From Glutinoglossum americanum (lineage: Eukaryota > Ascomycota > Geoglossomycetes > Geoglossales > Geoglossaceae), in assembly GCA_020080175.1 (NCBI GenBank), contig JAGHQL010000006.1, forward strand, positions 213,731 through 277,730: 64,000 nucleotides of DNA. The letters are read 5' to 3'. Of this stretch, positions 35,937-48,060 are shown in pieces (positions within the stretch are counted from its first letter, which is position 1; each line of letters starts with the position of its first letter). The position numbers were made by a program, and so were the translations under genes. The notes below the pieces were generated by a model. The model saw only the letters and a list, made by a program, of their open reading frames with translations. It made no database searches and was not told the origin of the DNA.

Positions 35937-36791
35937 TTAGTTGGGGCTAGCAGCCAACTCTGACTCCAAGAGTTGGCTCTGCGAGCTGCCTGCCCCGAAA
36001 GATGCCAAGCCGTTAGCATTTAGCTCCCACCCAAACTCAGTCGCAATTCGATCGAAGACGGGCTTAAGCCCCTGGTAGCAGAGGCCTTGAAGGTCTAGAA
36101 CCACTTTCACACCCGTCCCGCTGAATGCCTTCGCGATTTTCCTTAATACCTCGAGTTGAGCCTCGCTCGCTGATCCCGAGCCATCTTCTTCCTTAAGCAT
36201 ATAACACAATTGGACTGATGCCGTCAACTCAAATTTCCGGAGTCCTGGAGTGAGTTTGCTCAGTTGGAGCGCTCCAGTCGCTGCCCTAGGGTTCACTTCC
36301 CACCCTAGTGTGTTCCCCCATGCAACCCATCCCCGCCACCCCATCATCCCAAAAGACCAAGGACCCGCCAACCTGGGCATATTTGGGCAGGAGGACCCGG
36401 CAACTGGTTTTACATATGGGGCTTCCATGGAGATCTCGCGAAGTCGCCCGCGGTTTTTCTCTCCGATCTCATTAAGGAACCATAACAGGTCAGTCCACAT
36501 GTCGTCCTGGTTGCCCAAAGCGGCAAAGGTGAAGACCAATCGCGAGTATAGCAAGTCCAGACACTCCTCCGATATTGCTTGGCAGGTTCTGAGGATTGCT
36601 GTATACAAACAATCGGTACCGCCGTACCAGGGATGGCTGTCATGTCGACACAGGCAGAACAACAACGGGCGGTTATCAGGGGCGACGTCACAGAATATGC
36701 GGTGTCGTACGGATGTAGGGACACCGAGAGAGAGACTGAAAATCTGATCACGGATTTCGAAGGGAAGCTTGAAGATCGGTGAGGTTGCCAT
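35937..36791 (-). CDS. 2EXR/F-box-like protein, paralogue B
   Basis: From the ATG at 36791 the frame gives 284 residues beginning MATSPIFKLPFEIRDQIFSL, the 2EXR/F-box-like opening, with AILRTCQAISEECLDLLYSR, TDLLWFLNEIGEKNRGRL and LTPGLRKFELTAS. The frame is open upstream to 36899, but the ATG at 36791 lies next to the domain and matches paralogue A's domain start. No introns. It is a diverged paralogue of 19512-20435, on the opposite strand about 15 kb away. Function unknown. Confidence 0.77.
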   Translation of the reverse strand: MATSPIFKLPFEIRDQIFSLSLGVPTSVRHRIFCDVAPDNRPLLFCLCRHDSHPWYGGTDCLYTAILRTCQAISEECLDLLYSRLVFTFAALGNQDDMWTDLLWFLNEIGEKNRGRLREISMEAPYVKPVAGSSCPNMPRLAGPWSFGMMGWRGWVAWGNTLGWEVNPRAATGALQLSKLTPGLRKFELTASVQLCYMLKEEDGSGSASEAQLEVLRKIAKAFSGTGVKVVLDLQGLCYQGLKPVFDRIATEFGWELNANGLASFGAGSSQSQLLESELAASPN

Positions 36792-38643
36792 CGTCTCGTG
36801 TCTGTAAATGAAAAGTTGTTGAAGGCGAGGACTGTCAGGTAAAAAAACGGCCTGGACAACGATATTTATACCTTCCCCTCTGGCACAGCGGCCACACAAA
36901 TGGCACAGAGCACCCTAAGTCGATTCAGATAAGTTCAGAGGCTAGGCGGCGGTGATCCCACGCGGTGTTAACGCTGCCCGGTAATCACAGTATAACGCGG
37001 ATCTGGGTATATACCTATCTCCACCCCAAAGGGCCATTCCTAACCTATTTTAACCCACTAGGACAACAGGTCAGTTGAGCTCTCAATCAATCCAACAAAC
37101 AAACACAGGGCGAAGCTGAGTCCAGGCGGTAAGAACGACTCTTTGGGTGTGTCAATAAGTAAGAAAAGACTAGGGTATATAATATCCCGAGACTCGGGGT
37201 CCTCTAAAAGGCAAGATATTGGCAGTCGGGCCGAACCGCTTTACGGTTGAGACAGGCTGCAGGTAATACATCGTAACCTCTGCAAATTTTATAGAGATGA
37301 CCAAGGAACATCTCTAGCGTGTTTTTGTTGGCCGTTCGTTTTCCAGCAGGTACTCAATCCGATCTTCACATACACCCCTAGTACCCCGTGACATCACATG
37401 TCATGGTTGTGGCCACAAGGGTTGCTCATTTCATCCATAGCTAACTTCCTATAACTCCTCTCTCGTCTCCTTTTATAGGCGCCATCTCAAATCCTCTTCT
37501 GAGGTTGTCATCGCTGCGTTATTGTCGAAAAATGCTTTGACCTAGTATTAACGCGGAAAGTGCTAATATGGGCATTACATCTTCCTATCTGTTAGTTTGA
37601 TGGTCCATTTTGAAACTTCCCAATGGGTACGACCGCCCTTTGACTGGGATCTCCTCGCTGTTCCCATGCTACTCCATCAAGGCTTCCTAGTCGCACTATA
37701 GATCGCTTGTCGGCGGCAAGTGTCGCCCCTACCATCATTAGCGCCACAATTACAACTAATTCCTACTAAACACCAGCGGATGAGCAGGCTCATTTCTTCA
37801 TCTTGTCTTATCGCCTCATGTCTCCAACAAACCACCAGCAATCTCTTACTTTGAGCTCACTTCCTTGCCGAGAGGCAAATAGGTGAATTCCCCCGCGCAC
37901 CAAACGCCCACCCACATCCCAATCCATAAATATCCCAGAGCGCGGCTAGCCTCCATAAATCTTCACCCAGGAGCTGAGCATCGGCTAAACCTAACTAGAA
38001 AGCCCCTCTCACAGGACATATTTTTCCACATGCCCAAGCGTATATTTATATATCCCCCCACCCGCCCTTACCCCCTCCCCACAGCTTCCATGAGTAAAAC
38101 ACTAGAATTAAATTCGACCCCTACATCACACGCAACCGTAGCTTCTCCCCTGCTGGCTTCCCCACATTACAGTACACAGTGTTGTATAATAACCATGCGT
38201 TTCTAGACCGCGAGCGCTGTGAATACCATGGCCCCACCCGAGATCCGGGGAAGGGGGAAGCTATCACATCTCTTTTGCGCAGATTACGAAGTGATGGGGA
38301 GTCGGCTCAGCGGTTGGATCTAGAGTTTGTGTCCCTGGCTTGCTAGTCGAGTAGCGTTGTGGTGCTCGCAGTTGCTGTGTGTGAAATGGGGGTGGAAATA
38401 AATTGGGAGTGATTTGCTTGCTTGCTTAGCTGTTGCTGTGAGTATTGTGCAACCCGGGGCAACGTAGCGCTCTATTATAATCGGTTACCTGAAACGGTAC
38501 TATCATTCCATAAGATCTAGAATAGCTCTCCCTGCCTATGTTCGGTTCCAATTCGATCCACTTGACATATTTATTCGGCCCGTTTATAACCAATGCGTTA
38601 AACTAGGTTATCAATCCGGTCCAGGACTGTTATCACCGGCACA
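36792..38643. other. intergenic stretch
   Basis: No gene supported. A 107-codon open frame at 37883-38206 is Pro/Ser/Thr-rich and shows no family resemblance. CT-rich and AT-rich pieces alternate. Confidence 0.5.
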
Positions 38644-40762
38644 CTAAGGTAGTGGCCGTAGTGGTAGTGCCCCCTCCATACCAGTCTCATCGGCCACTTG
38701 CGCCGCCTCTATCGCATTAGGTGCTTGTGCGTTGGAGGGAGCCCCTGCGGTCTGTCGCAGGTCCGGACTCCAATGCTCCCACCTCCTTCTAATCCACCAG
38801 CTCATCCCTGTGGCGAGTAGCGACCACCCTACGATAGTCACGACGCCTAGATACCGTATCGAGGTGTGTTTTGTAGTGTTGACTAGGACGTTGGTGCATA
38901 TGAAGCGGCTTTCAGGGAGCATTTCGTTGACGAGGAGAGAGGTGTCGAGGAAGGGCGGACTGGTAGGAAAGTATAGCACCGCTAGTTGCATTGACGCGAG
39001 GACGATGTCGAACCCTAGAGCGAGGGGTTAGTGGTTTCAGCGAGGGAGGTTCGAGGGGGAAATGCACATTGAGATACTTCTGCCTTCCACTGCTCTTCTC
39101 CGTCCGCAGTCTGCATCTCCCACAATCCACCGGGCCCCGGAGCCATAAGCAAAGATCTCGCAGCAGCGATGTTTGACCCTGCACCACTAGCCGTATGCCC
39201 AACTGTTAGCCCCGCCAGCTTCCGTGGGAACAATAACCCAATCATCCCCTTATCTTCACTCCCACATTTCTCATAAAATTCCCCCAGATCGACTTCACCA
39301 TTCTCTCCCCTAACCACACCAGTCCATGGCGAACACTCTCTTCCTCGCCCAAAATCATTGCAGAGTTGAAGTTTCTCGACGCAAGCTATACTTCCAAGCC
39401 GCTCTTCCCATTTAGGGAGGTATCCGGTTATATTCAGGAGCGGAACAGGGATCTCTTGGGTGGCGGAGAAGATAGGGTCGGCAGTACGGTGAAGGTGGAT
39501 AAGGTCGTTACGGGAGATGTAGATTATAGAAACGTTGCCAGTTTGGGCTTGGAGGTTAGGGTGTACGACCATACCCGGTTGGGGGTACCAGGCACTAACC
39601 ATGTATCTGTCATTGCATTAACAGAGCCGTCACAGAGATAGGATATATAGGGCATCCCCGAGCTGTACTTACGGTGATGCAGAATCACTCCTCGGAATTT
39701 GCGTAGCATTCTGCCCATTAAACGTCAAGTGCGCATATCCTCCTACAGGCTTGGTTTCCGTAACCTCAACGCGGTACGGTTCCATAACAATCGGTGCGCA
39801 TATGCTTTCCCGCTTCAGAGTGAGCTTGGATTTCGTGTTGATCCCAAAATCTCGGACAGTGATATCCCCTGTAGTCATCGTGAAAGCCGTGCCATCATCT
39901 CCACCAACGCACTGCCCTTTAAACGGGCAATTGGCGCGCTTTGAATCCCACAGTATCCTCCCATTACTCAAAGTATCGCAATGAGAGCTCTTCATGTCCG
40001 AGCCATAGCACGCATCTATCCAAGCCAGCGCCGACGATGAGCCATTCGATATGAATTGTGCCAGCTGGGACAGCTGGAGCACTTCCATGCTGGATCCTGA
40101 TGCCCCCATCATGTCGGAGGTGTTGTACACCCAGTATCCGCAGTTAGTTGGGTAAAGGGTGGCAGTGCGTTGGGAGACCAGGCCTGGGGTGAAAATACTG
40201 AGGGTAAGGAAGCCGATAGAGTAGAAGAGGGAAAGAATGAGCATGAGCACTATATGGACCCATCCTTCCTCAGAGTGCTGTCGTCGCATGATTCGGAGGT
40301 ACACCCCCCGGATGTATACCTCAAGCATAGCTGTTTCACCCTAAAGTCAGCCCTTCACTAATTCTACGGGTCGAAGTTCATAGGCTTTCAGCAGTAATGA
40401 TCCCTTACACCAACTCGTCGACGGAGTCCTCGACGCCACCCTCATGAGATCCACAGAGCCTACCCCTGCTCCACGCGATTCTAGCCAAAAATCGACCAAA
40501 AACCGAACCACCGTCCAGGTCACGGCGCCGGCATAGGTGACCTTGAACATTCCAATGTCAGCGCTACCGGTTTCCCAACCATTTTAGAAAATGGGAATGG
40601 ATGAAGTGTGGAACTAACCAAGATAACCACTACAGACACGACGACCAGCGCGTCTCGGTCCGGGAGACAGAGGAGATACTTCGAAAAGGGATTCATTGTA
40701 TGTTCGTCCACCCAAGGATGAAAGCGCGGAATATGGTCCTCAGGAGAGAGTGAAACCATCAT
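38644..40762 (-). CDS. integral membrane protein of unknown function
   Basis: Exons 40762-40619, 40541-40464, 40340-39673, 39606-39131 and 39014-38644 join in frame to 578 codons plus stop. Introns 1 and 3 have clear sites; introns 2 and 4 are my best fit. The product has a first hydrophobic segment near ALVVVSVVVIL and a second near VLMLILSLFYSIGFLTLSIF. A large, Cys-containing and probably non-cytosolic domain follows, with several N-x-S/T sites and SSSALAWIDACYGSDM. A final membrane span is VVTIVGWSLLATGMSWWI before a short polar tail. The arrangement recurs in uncharacterised fungal membrane proteins; I recognise no catalytic motif. It could be a receptor-like or wall-associated protein. 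Confidence 0.7.
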
Positions 40763-43123
40763 GTGCTATCAAGTATAGGGCTCAAGAGGGAGGCTCTCTA
40801 ACGTAGAATGGACAGCTCACCAATGGTTAAGGATCTATATGCTGTTGCCCCTTTTTCTATCGCCTACTTTTTCTTCCTAAAAACCAAACCCCACCGCATA
40901 TTTAAAGTCCTTCCGCGAGCGGAATCCACTCTCGAGACTTATGGCAAAAGCCTTCACTCGGTAAGTGGCCTCCTCTGCATGGCTCCACTACATTTAGATC
41001 TAGCCTCAATTGAGGCTGAGCGGCTTGAAAGAGCCAACCGACGACTCCCGCCTATATCGTATTAGACGCCGAGGTTGACATTTGCCGATCTCTCTCACTG
41101 CACAATGCCTAATGCTCGAAATTCTGATAACCCTACCGACTCAATGAGCCTGGCGCGGCTTGAGGGCCAGGATGTTCGCTTGTAAAACCGCAGCCATGCG
41201 CACAGGAACCGCAGTTCCCACGACATAGCAAACCCGAGCCGATCATCTCTTCAGCTCATCCATCAATGTCTCAGAGCCCGCCGGTGGTCAAACCAACTAA
41301 TGCATGCGCCACCCTCTCGCTTGGCATGGAGGCCTGCAAATCAGGCCTGTGTGATAGGCCCATACTCACGCGGCATATGTAGAGGAATCCATACCGAACT
41401 AAGCGCCGGCACAGAGGGGCCCAACCACATCCCAAAATAGGTACCAGTTAGCCAAATGGGGTTCACCACCACATCCCAAAATAGGTACCAGTTAGCCAAA
41501 TGGGGTTCACCACCACATCCCAAAATAGGTACCAGTTAGCCAAATGGGGTTCACCACCACNNNNNNNNNNTTCACCACCACATCCCAAAATAGGTACCAG
41601 TTAGCCAAATGGGGTTCACCACCACCATACCCGCAGCAATTCCCGCCACTAAACCTACAAGGGATCTACCGTGGAGATTCCCGCATCCGCTGTGGTGACG
41701 CAGGTATGGGTTTACCTCAGCAAGGCGTCTCAGAGCCCTGTGGCCATAACGCCTAGCGAACTACCTCTCTCTATTTAACAGCGTAAGGCCTCACCGAACG
41801 GGCTGTGTTGGAGCTTCGGTTTGGTATTCCATATGCTGATCCGCCGATCTTGCGAATCCGGTACTTTGTACACGATCATCACCTTTTCCGTGTATAGTCC
41901 GGGCTGTGTCCTCGCCCGACCCTACAATCGACCTTGCCATGACCTTCGAGCCCACAAACCCTAACACATTACACTCCAGCGAAGCCCGCTATGGCACATA
42001 ACGTCTCCGACCGCTCAAATCAAGCTCTCGCTGCTCAGCTAGCCTACACTAAAGGGTAAATTTGTGGCTCAGTGGCCGGCGGCAAGTCGGCTTGGCAGTT
42101 TCACCCACGCCCAGCGACGCAGGAACAACACCGCCAGCCTGAGACCTCAAGAAGTAGAGCTGCTAAAATATACCGCAAGTACCAAGAATAATGAGGCACC
42201 CGATTCAAACACCCGTAGAAAATGCATCACTACATAGCGCAGGACAGTATAATCCCCAAACAACCCTTCAGCAACAAGCGCCCCTACCAGGTCACCAACC
42301 CACCCTACACTTCCCCCCACCCCAGGGATAAAACCCGCACAAACCACGCAAACCACGCAACCCCCCTTCATAAAACCCCCAATCCTCCTTCCCAAATTTT
42401 CCCGCTCGCGATCCGGAGGTGGCTGCTTTAGCGACGGATAGCGTGATTGGGCTTGCCAGGGCCTAAAGCGGCGATAGTATGCCCCCACGCAGAGTCGAGG
42501 AAGAGGGTCCGTTGGGATTGGAGGCGTGTCAGAGGGACATTTTGGGGTTCGGGGATGCGCAGTAGCGTTAGCCTTCGGGCACTATTCCGGATAGACAGAC
42601 CCACGGCGGGATTATGTATAGTTCGGGGTGCTAGGCTATCTGGGGATCTTATTATCCCCTCCCAAGGTCCGCGCGACAGGTTTACATCTCTAAAAACTAG
42701 ATTCTACTCAAATATTGTATATACGTCACGGAGAAAGAAGCGAAACAGCATTCCTGGCACTCATCACACCAATCTCCCTCCCTAGCAAATGAGAGATAGC
42801 GAACCCCTAAACTGGCCCTCTCTCCTTCCAGCCTTTCCATTGGGTATTGTTCAATATTCCCGGCGAACTCCCACATCACGAACTCCCTCTCTCTCCTTCA
42901 CCCCCCTTCTATTTTCTTTAGCAGCGGGATGCCCGTGGTAGTGTGCTTAGGCCGGCGTGTTTAGTTGGTGGGCGAAGGTAAGGGGGAACCCTCAGTGGGT
43001 ATCACTTTGACCACGAGTGAATGCCGTGATTATTGGCGGCTTTACGGCGGTTTGGCCGACTTCGGCAGCTGTGCTACTCCGGGTTTGGATACTAGCCATA
43101 CCCGCTTGTCGTGCGGTTCCGTA
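40763..43123. other. intergenic stretch with an assembly gap
   Basis: Contains the 44-bp tandem repeat and N run listed separately. A 113-codon minus-strand frame at 42147-42488 has a hydrophobic Gly/Val segment but no resemblance to a known family and is not called. Confidence 0.5.
41425..41635. repeat. 44-bp tandem repeat containing a 10-N gap
   Basis: The unit around ATAGGTACCAGTTAGCC recurs at 41437, 41481 and 41525 (period 44) and again at 41590 after ten Ns at 41561-41570. Copies are essentially identical. The Ns probably mark a collapsed array whose true copy number is unknown. Confidence 0.92.
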
Positions 43124-46100
43124 CTATCCTCCCTGGGCATTTGGGTCGGCGCCCATCTCGAGCAGGAGTCGGACAATCTGGCGGTGATCATAGAATGAAG
43201 CCGCGCGCAGCGCGTGATCGAAGGGGCCCCCTTGGGCATTGACATCGGCGCCTGCATCGAGTAGTCGTTGGACGATCTCGCAGGAGCCGAGTGCCGAGGC
43301 CGCCTGTAGCGCATTGCCATATCTTCCACCACGAGCGTTGACGTTAGCACCTAAATCGAGTAGCCGCTGGACGATCTGGTCACGGCCGTTAGCCGAAGCC
43401 GCCTGTAGTGCACTACTAAAGCATCCCCCTTGGGCATTAACATCAACCCCCGCATCGAGCAGCCGTTGGACGATCCGATAGGAGCCGAAGGACGAAGCCG
43501 CCTGCAGTGCATTGCCGTAGTACCCCCCTTGGGCATTGGCATCAGCACCTGCATCGAGCAGCCGCTCGGCGGCCTGGTCGTGGTGGTAAACCGAAGCCCC
43601 CTGTAGTGCATTGCCATAGTACCCTCCTTGGGCATTCACATTAGCCCCCGCATCGAGCAGCAGTTGAACAATTTGGCCGTCGCCGAAGGCCGAAGCTGCC
43701 TGTAGTGCACAACCGTGGAACTTCCCCTGAGCATTGACATCGGCCCCCGCATCGAGCAGTAGTTGAACGGCCTTGTAGCGGCCGAACGCTGAAGCTGCCT
43801 GCAGCGCGTTATCATAGTAGCCCCCTTGGGCATTGACGTCGGCCCCCGCATCGAGAAGCTGTTGGATAGTTTGGCAAGAGCCGAACGTCGAAGCAGCCTG
43901 CAGCGCATAACCGTAGTGCCCTCCCTTGGCATTGACGTCAGCGCCCGCGTCAAGCAGTCGGCGGATGATCTCGTTGTGGCTGCGGATCGAGGCCGCCTGC
44001 AGTGCACTACCGTGGCGACCACCTCGGGCACCAACGTCAGCATTCCACTTAAGCAATTGTATCACAAATTCATCTAAGCCAGCCAGTGATGCATAATACA
44101 ACGGAGAGGCCACACTCTCCAGGCGCATTGTGATATCTGGCGGCTTCGATGGATCCTCCGGATTACAGAGGCGAATCCAGTTGACAAAGGCATCCCTCCT
44201 AGACCAAAGTAGTTCTACAACCAGCCTGTAAGTCGTGCTAGTACTTTCCCCAACCTCTCGAGAATGCTGAACCCAGTACTTCGAGGCATATCTAGCTAGC
44301 GGAAATTCATTAACAGTTTCCGACCTTAAAGAATCTGGCTTGTCGAATTGCAGAAGATATACGAGACAGCCCTGAGCTATGCGCCTATTAGCGTGAATCT
44401 CTTGGACACTATATCTCGCTGCCGGGCCATCTCGAATTCGGTCCGAAACAAGGTACTCTTTGACAGAGAAATGAGCGAGCCGTAGCAATTCCACTTCTAC
44501 GCCACGTCCAATCCAAAACACGCGTGACACAGTGACAAGGCTGGAGCATATTTCTAGCACTTCCCGCGGTTCACGGAGCCTCCGCCCGAGGTCGAATCTA
44601 GGGGGGTCGCTAAAGTCGATTGCAATCGCTTCGGCAACTTCTTCAAGTAGTAAGGGACGATTAGAGCAGGCCAACCATTGAAGGATTCCTATCGCAGCCT
44701 GGTAGTCCTCCTCACCAACACTTACTAATATTCGGTCATATGTCGCATCCAATGTTTTCGGCAGCGTCTTTAATGCCTCTCGGAGTCCGTTGATGTGTCG
44801 GCATCTCCGCAGCGAGTCTAATTGGCACACGACCCACCGAAACCTTAGGGGCACTGTCAGTAGGTCTCTCGATCAAAGCAGAGAAGCACCTAATAGAAGA
44901 CCATACATGCCCTGGGCTCCTTTCACAAGAGCCTCTTGGATCTCTTCTTGGATCTCCAGCGGCCATTTCAGCTTCGGATCATGTCGAAGCCGTTCGCGAA
45001 TATGCAGCTCAATGTCTGCGTTAACCAACTCACCCTGAATACAGATCTGATGTGTTACCAACGGTTCCAGAGCTTCTTCGATGTCTATCTCTTTTCGGCT
45101 GGTGGCCAGAATATGCAATTCCCTTATATCCCATCGAGCCATTTCCTCCACCAGCACTAAGAGCTTCCCTCTCTCTGCGCACTCATCTAGAGCGTCAATA
45201 ATGACATATGTTTGATGGAAATTCTCAATCATTCCCTTCAGGGTGTCCATCAGCTCTTGGGTCGTTAAATATTGCTGCCCATACTGGTGACAAGAGTATA
45301 GGTCTTCTAAATGTTTTGAGGGATTCGCGCTCTGCGTAGAGAATTGCGCGATTAGCGAGCGCATGAGATTGTCATGACACTGTTTCTCTTTGTCATTAAA
45401 ATCAAAGTAATAGAAAGCAATAGCGGAGGCTGGTGGGCAATGTGTCTTAATGTTTTCAATAATAGTTGAACTGTAGTATCGACTTAGCGACAGGTTTCGA
45501 GATACCGCGAGGTCACACTAACCACAGAATTGTTTTGCCGCATCCAGCTAAGTTTTTACTCAGCGCCCAGCAATTCTGGTAACTCGGTCGAAAAGTACTT
45601 ACGAATCCCATGCATCCAAAAGACCGAGCCGGGAGCCACTTTCCATTCTGTGAATCTACTCCCCTGAACAAACCATGAGCCTGTTGTCGGCTGCCGTTTT
45701 TCGCATGCGGCTTTGTGATTCGAATTGGGATCCGGGGGAGAAAGCCAGCTATATATCCTCTGCCGATATTCCCCTAAGGATATAGCCAAGTTAGTGAGGT
45801 GTTCCAAGATAGGTAGAGCCACTAACCATTCTGAGCGAGGACTAATGCGCCAACACCATCTTCAGCCCTCGCTACTCCTGCAGATATTTGAGTAAGGCTC
45901 TCTGTAACGTCGTCTAGCTTTCGTCGAGATGCAACCGATGAATCACTATATAGCCCTCCATTAGCTAAGCTCTATCAATTATCCGCTACAACAGTGCCTA
46001 AATAGCCTACACCTGAAGAGTCTCCACAGCCAAGCCAAGGTTGTCACGTAGCTCCGAGACGATCTCCCGAAGTTTCGCCAGCGTACTCTCTTTAAAGGGA

Positions 46101-46453
46101 TACAGCGCCCTTCTGCCATGTGAACGAATCCTCTCCCAGGATCCCAATTTGGCGGGCATCTCAACAGCCTGAATCTTTTCCAACTTCTTTTGCAGGCTAC
46201 TCACTCCGCCTTCACACGATCTGATACACCCTTTTACACCAGCAACTATCTCGGGATTAAAACCGTCGCCCTTAATCGACGTTTCGAGAAGTTGTAAGGT
46301 TCTTGTAAGCCCCTCCAGCGAGCCAAGTGTGGCAGCAATATCGCCTTCATAGCCTTTCCAAGAGTTGTAATATTGAAGCAAGCCTCGACAAACAGCCAGA
46401 CCCAAAGAGACGACGCCGACTGCGCTTCCGGCGGCTGAAACTGGATCCGACAT
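43124..46453 (-). CDS. NACHT-ankyrin NLR-type (STAND) protein
   Basis: Exons 46453-46011, 45945-45827, 45773-45603, 45547-45523, 45470-44907 and 44843-43124 join to 1013 codons plus stop, all phases consistent. Domains: an N-terminal helical domain (MSDPVSAAGSAVGVVSLGLA, about 1-190) of the fungal STAND-partner type; the conserved lead-in CEKRQPTTGSWFV; a NACHT with P-loop HGIPGCGKTILC, carried mainly by a 25-bp exon, then FYYFDFND, VIIDALDEC (Walker B) and HILATSRKE; a winged-helix-like region; and nine 33-residue ankyrin repeats of the pattern ADVNAQGGxxxxALQAAS. Such proteins act as intracellular non-self sensors that oligomerise on ATP binding. All NTPase motifs are intact. Repeats vary mainly at the surface-loop positions (see findings). 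The ligand is unknown. Confidence 0.9.
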
Positions 46454-48060
46454 GACTGAAGGCGGAATAAACCCTATGGATCCCGTAGATCTCTCTGAGT
46501 AATAGCGTATTGAAAAGGATATAATGAGAGGGTAAGAAGTGCAAATGGCCTCGAGACATTCCCTCAGCCTGAATCAAGAAAAGCCCTTCTAAAGCGGCAA
46601 TTGTAATCAATTAGTGTCAGTTAAATTGATGCAACCAAGACAACCACGTTCTACCTCTTATTTAATCAGTCGCCCAGCCAGAAAAACGTCCAGAAACGTC
46701 CAGAAAGACTAAAATCAGAAAATATCTTCGTATACCCCGCATATCGCCTCCGGAGTTTTCCGCTGCCCAGCTGAAAGCCTAGCACTGGAGAAACTGGTGT
46801 CCAAGGTGTTAACTACCGCTAATTACCCAAGTTAGGTTAGCCAAGGCCTAAGTTTTAAGCTATTATGAAAGCAGCGACCATCATAACTCTTGCCGTACAG
46901 CCACACTCCCGGATTGAGTAATCGTTAGCGATGATATTGCAACGGTGGCTTAAGATGTGCGGAAGCGATTAGGATGGCAAGTTGAATCTTCAAATCAAAA
47001 TATACTCCGAACATAGAAAACAGAATCACCCTACTAAACCGCCAGAAGAGGCTTACCACGGACCCCCAAGCTAAGGGAACCACAGCTCCTCGCGAACAAC
47101 GTCGCGAGGATATCGCCCAGACAGACGAAAAGTAATCCCAAGGGCGATTTTAAGGTAAGCTAACCAAATAAACGGAGTGAGCAATATTTTCTGATCCGTA
47201 TTCCCCTCCTACGCATATATCATATATCATAGACAAGAATTCGATCCAGGCCTAGTAACTGTGTTATGATGAACCAATGAGAATTGGCTTATAAGAAATT
47301 CACAGATCGCTACTAATAACTTTAGTTCATCTTCGCCATACATACGCAACTCTCAAGTGGGCTATGTCACTTATTCCTCTTCCAAGAAAGACATATAGTA
47401 ATGAAAAAAATAATAATATCGGTTTTTACGTCACCAAGGAGGGTTCGCGATATTTTCTTGCATTTGTTTAATATTTGACCCTTTACCTCTACATTTGAAG
47501 GAGGCTGACAAGCTCGGAAATTTTTTTTTAAATATTAAGAAACCCGCCTTTTTGTTTTATAACTTATTTTTCCTCGTCTCATCCTAATCTATTGATTATG
47601 GATAGTAACATACTGCCCAATGACCTGGACAGCTACCCTAAAACCCACCCTAAGCGTCTCCAAGAAATCCCGGATTTAAAACTCAACGTTTTTTTATCGT
47701 ACAACGCCTGAGGAGCACGCGGACCTGCATGATGACTGACAGAAGCGGGTCCAGCATTTCCTCATAACGAATCAGGTGCCCATCCAATCGATTAAGAAAA
47801 TCCCAAACCGTCCAGTGACCCTAGGCTCGGGGGTGCCGTTGCCACACATTGCCATATCGGACGTCACCCCGTAGTTATATATCATGAACAAGCCGTTTGA
47901 GATCACACTCTCCCCCTTTTCCCCAGGCAAAACTAGCAAGTGAAGACGGAAATGTGAGAACGAAAATGTGGAAACGATTTTTCCTCTGTTCGTGATGTTT
48001 TTGCCACTGTAACTGGATGGACAGACGAAAAGCAGGAGGGAAACACATCTTCTCGTCCTC
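46454..48060. other. intergenic stretch
   Basis: No gene recognised. An AT-rich part with T runs lies near 47400-47580. A minus-strand frame reaching in from 48212 to 47772 is a wrong-frame extension of the transporter's last exon. Confidence 0.55.

Noticed and set aside
37883-38206. 107-codon plus-strand frame rich in Pro/Ser/Thr
   Set aside because: Low complexity, no homology recognised, no gene-like surroundings.
42061-42110. tRNA-like A-box (GTGGCTCAGTGG)
   Set aside because: No matching B-box or cloverleaf found downstream.
42147-42488. 113-codon minus-strand frame with a Gly/Val hydrophobic segment
   Set aside because: No family resemblance, no splice or promoter context; explained by composition.
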